Source: Leptolyngbya sp. SIO4C5 (GTDB taxonomy: Bacteria; Cyanobacteriota; Cyanobacteriia; Phormidesmidales; Phormidesmidaceae). Taken from it: a stretch of DNA of 6,435 bases. The notes under the pieces were generated by a model. That model made no database searches and was not told the DNA's origin. It was given only the letters and a program-made list of their open reading frames with translations. The position numbers and the translations under genes are program-made. The stretch is from contig JAAHIC010000274.1 of the NCBI GenBank assembly GCA_010671965.1, positions 1-6,435 on the forward strand, written 5' to 3'. Positions 6,008 through 6,435 of this stretch are shown in pieces. Numbering within the stretch: position 1 is the first letter of the stretch; every line of letters starts with the position of its first letter.

Positions 6008-6038
6008 AAAAAGACAAAACTGCTCGATCAAGCAGCTC
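6008..6038 (-). terminator. Putative intrinsic terminator between adk and infA
   Basis: On the minus strand CTGCT (6035-6031) pairs with AGCAG (6024-6020); one inner U-G and further outer wobble or A-U pairs can extend the stem around a GATC tetraloop. TTTTGTCTTTTT follows at once. Stem plus U-rich tail is the form of a Rho-independent terminator reading from adk towards infA. It could end the adk transcript or act as an attenuator in front of infA. The rest of the 193-bp gap (5935-6127) shows only the candidate -10 and the infA ribosome binding site. Confidence 0.55.
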
Positions 6039-6127
6039 AGCTTTCAACTAGACTTGCCATTCAAAAGTAACAAATATTAGGCCCAACTCGTACCAGACTT
6101 AGGAAAGACTTCGCCTCAATCGGTTGA

Positions 6128-6435
6128 TCAGACACTGACGATTTTTCTCAGCTCCTCAGTCACCACTTCCATCGGCTGATTTCCATCTACCGAAACCAAC
6201 TGCTGACGGCTGCGATAAAAATCAATTAGCGGCTCAGTTTGCTGACGATAGACCTGGAGGCGATTGCGAATAACATCCTCCGTATCATCATTACGGCCTC
6301 GTTTCAGCAGCCGAGCAATAATCACTTCGTCAGGCACGTCCAAATTGACCACAAAGTCATAGGGCTGTCGCATTTCTTCCAGCAGCTCGTCTAAAAAAGC
6401 GGCCTGAGGTACGTTGCGTGGAAAACCATCTAGCA
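6128..6435 (-). CDS. adk: Adenylate kinase, C-terminal part (start beyond the window)
   Basis: About 101 C-terminal residues of adenylate kinase (ATP + AMP to 2 ADP). Reading from 6433 the sequence begins LDGFPRN, the conserved segment containing the AMP-binding/catalytic [23 protein letters not shown] then carries the conserved arginines before the lid. The lid is short ([14 protein letters not shown]): there is no zinc-binding or long insert, so this is the short-lid type common in cyanobacteria. [13 protein letters not shown] follows and is typical. The stop is TGA at 6130-6128. In cyanobacteria adk lies between secY and infA in the ribosomal-protein cluster, and the part seen here fits that place. 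The N-terminal P-loop lies outside the window. Confidence 0.95.
   Translation of the reverse strand, partial: LDGFPRNVPQAAFLDELLEEMRQPYDFVVNLDVPDEVIIARLLKRGRNDDTEDVIRNRLQVYRQQTEPLIDFYRSRQQLVSVDGNQPMEVVTEELRKIVSV

Overview
The window looks like a chromosomal stretch from a cyanobacterium. Three things point that way: 13 copies of the palindrome GCGATCGC (the HIP1 repeat of cyanobacterial genomes), an infA protein of cyanobacterial type, and an adk-infA gene pair as found in cyanobacterial ribosomal-protein clusters. Six genes are recognisable, and the first and last run off the window.

Left part (1-2621, minus strand): a gene for an exported class A beta-lactamase-like serine hydrolase, preceded by a gene for an exported C-terminal processing protease (S41 family). 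The hydrolase gene is not intact. Its 5' part (about 320 codons, with the SxxK and SDN motifs) reads on the minus strand. The next recognisable piece, with the K-G-G motif, reads on the plus strand at about 3-106. The gene is therefore broken by an inversion, or by an inverted assembly or amplification chimera, with a junction at about 102-107. Two adjacent hairpins sit at the 3' end of the protease gene; the first contains its stop codon.

Middle part (2897-5703, plus strand): a membrane-anchored DUF218/YdcF-like protein, then an enolase-superfamily epimerase and a DUF1611 protein whose reading frames overlap by 17 bp. The last two correspond to the DgcA/DgcN pair: DgcN N-acetylates D-glutamate and DgcA converts N-acetyl-D-glutamate to the L form. 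N-acetyl-L-glutamate is an intermediate of arginine synthesis, so in a cyanobacterium this pair could feed D-glutamate into arginine or cyanophycin (inference).

Right part (5710-6435, minus strand): the 3' end of adk, a putative intrinsic terminator, and infA with a TTG start. In most cyanobacteria adk-infA is followed by rpmJ-rpsM-rpsK-rpoA. Here infA is followed after 6 bp by the convergent end of the DUF1611 gene, so the ribosomal cluster is interrupted at this point.

I see no rRNA, tRNA, CRISPR array, transposase, integrase or phage gene. The strongest anomaly is the inverted segment inside the serine hydrolase gene. The most interesting coherent system is the coupled dgcA-dgcN pair.
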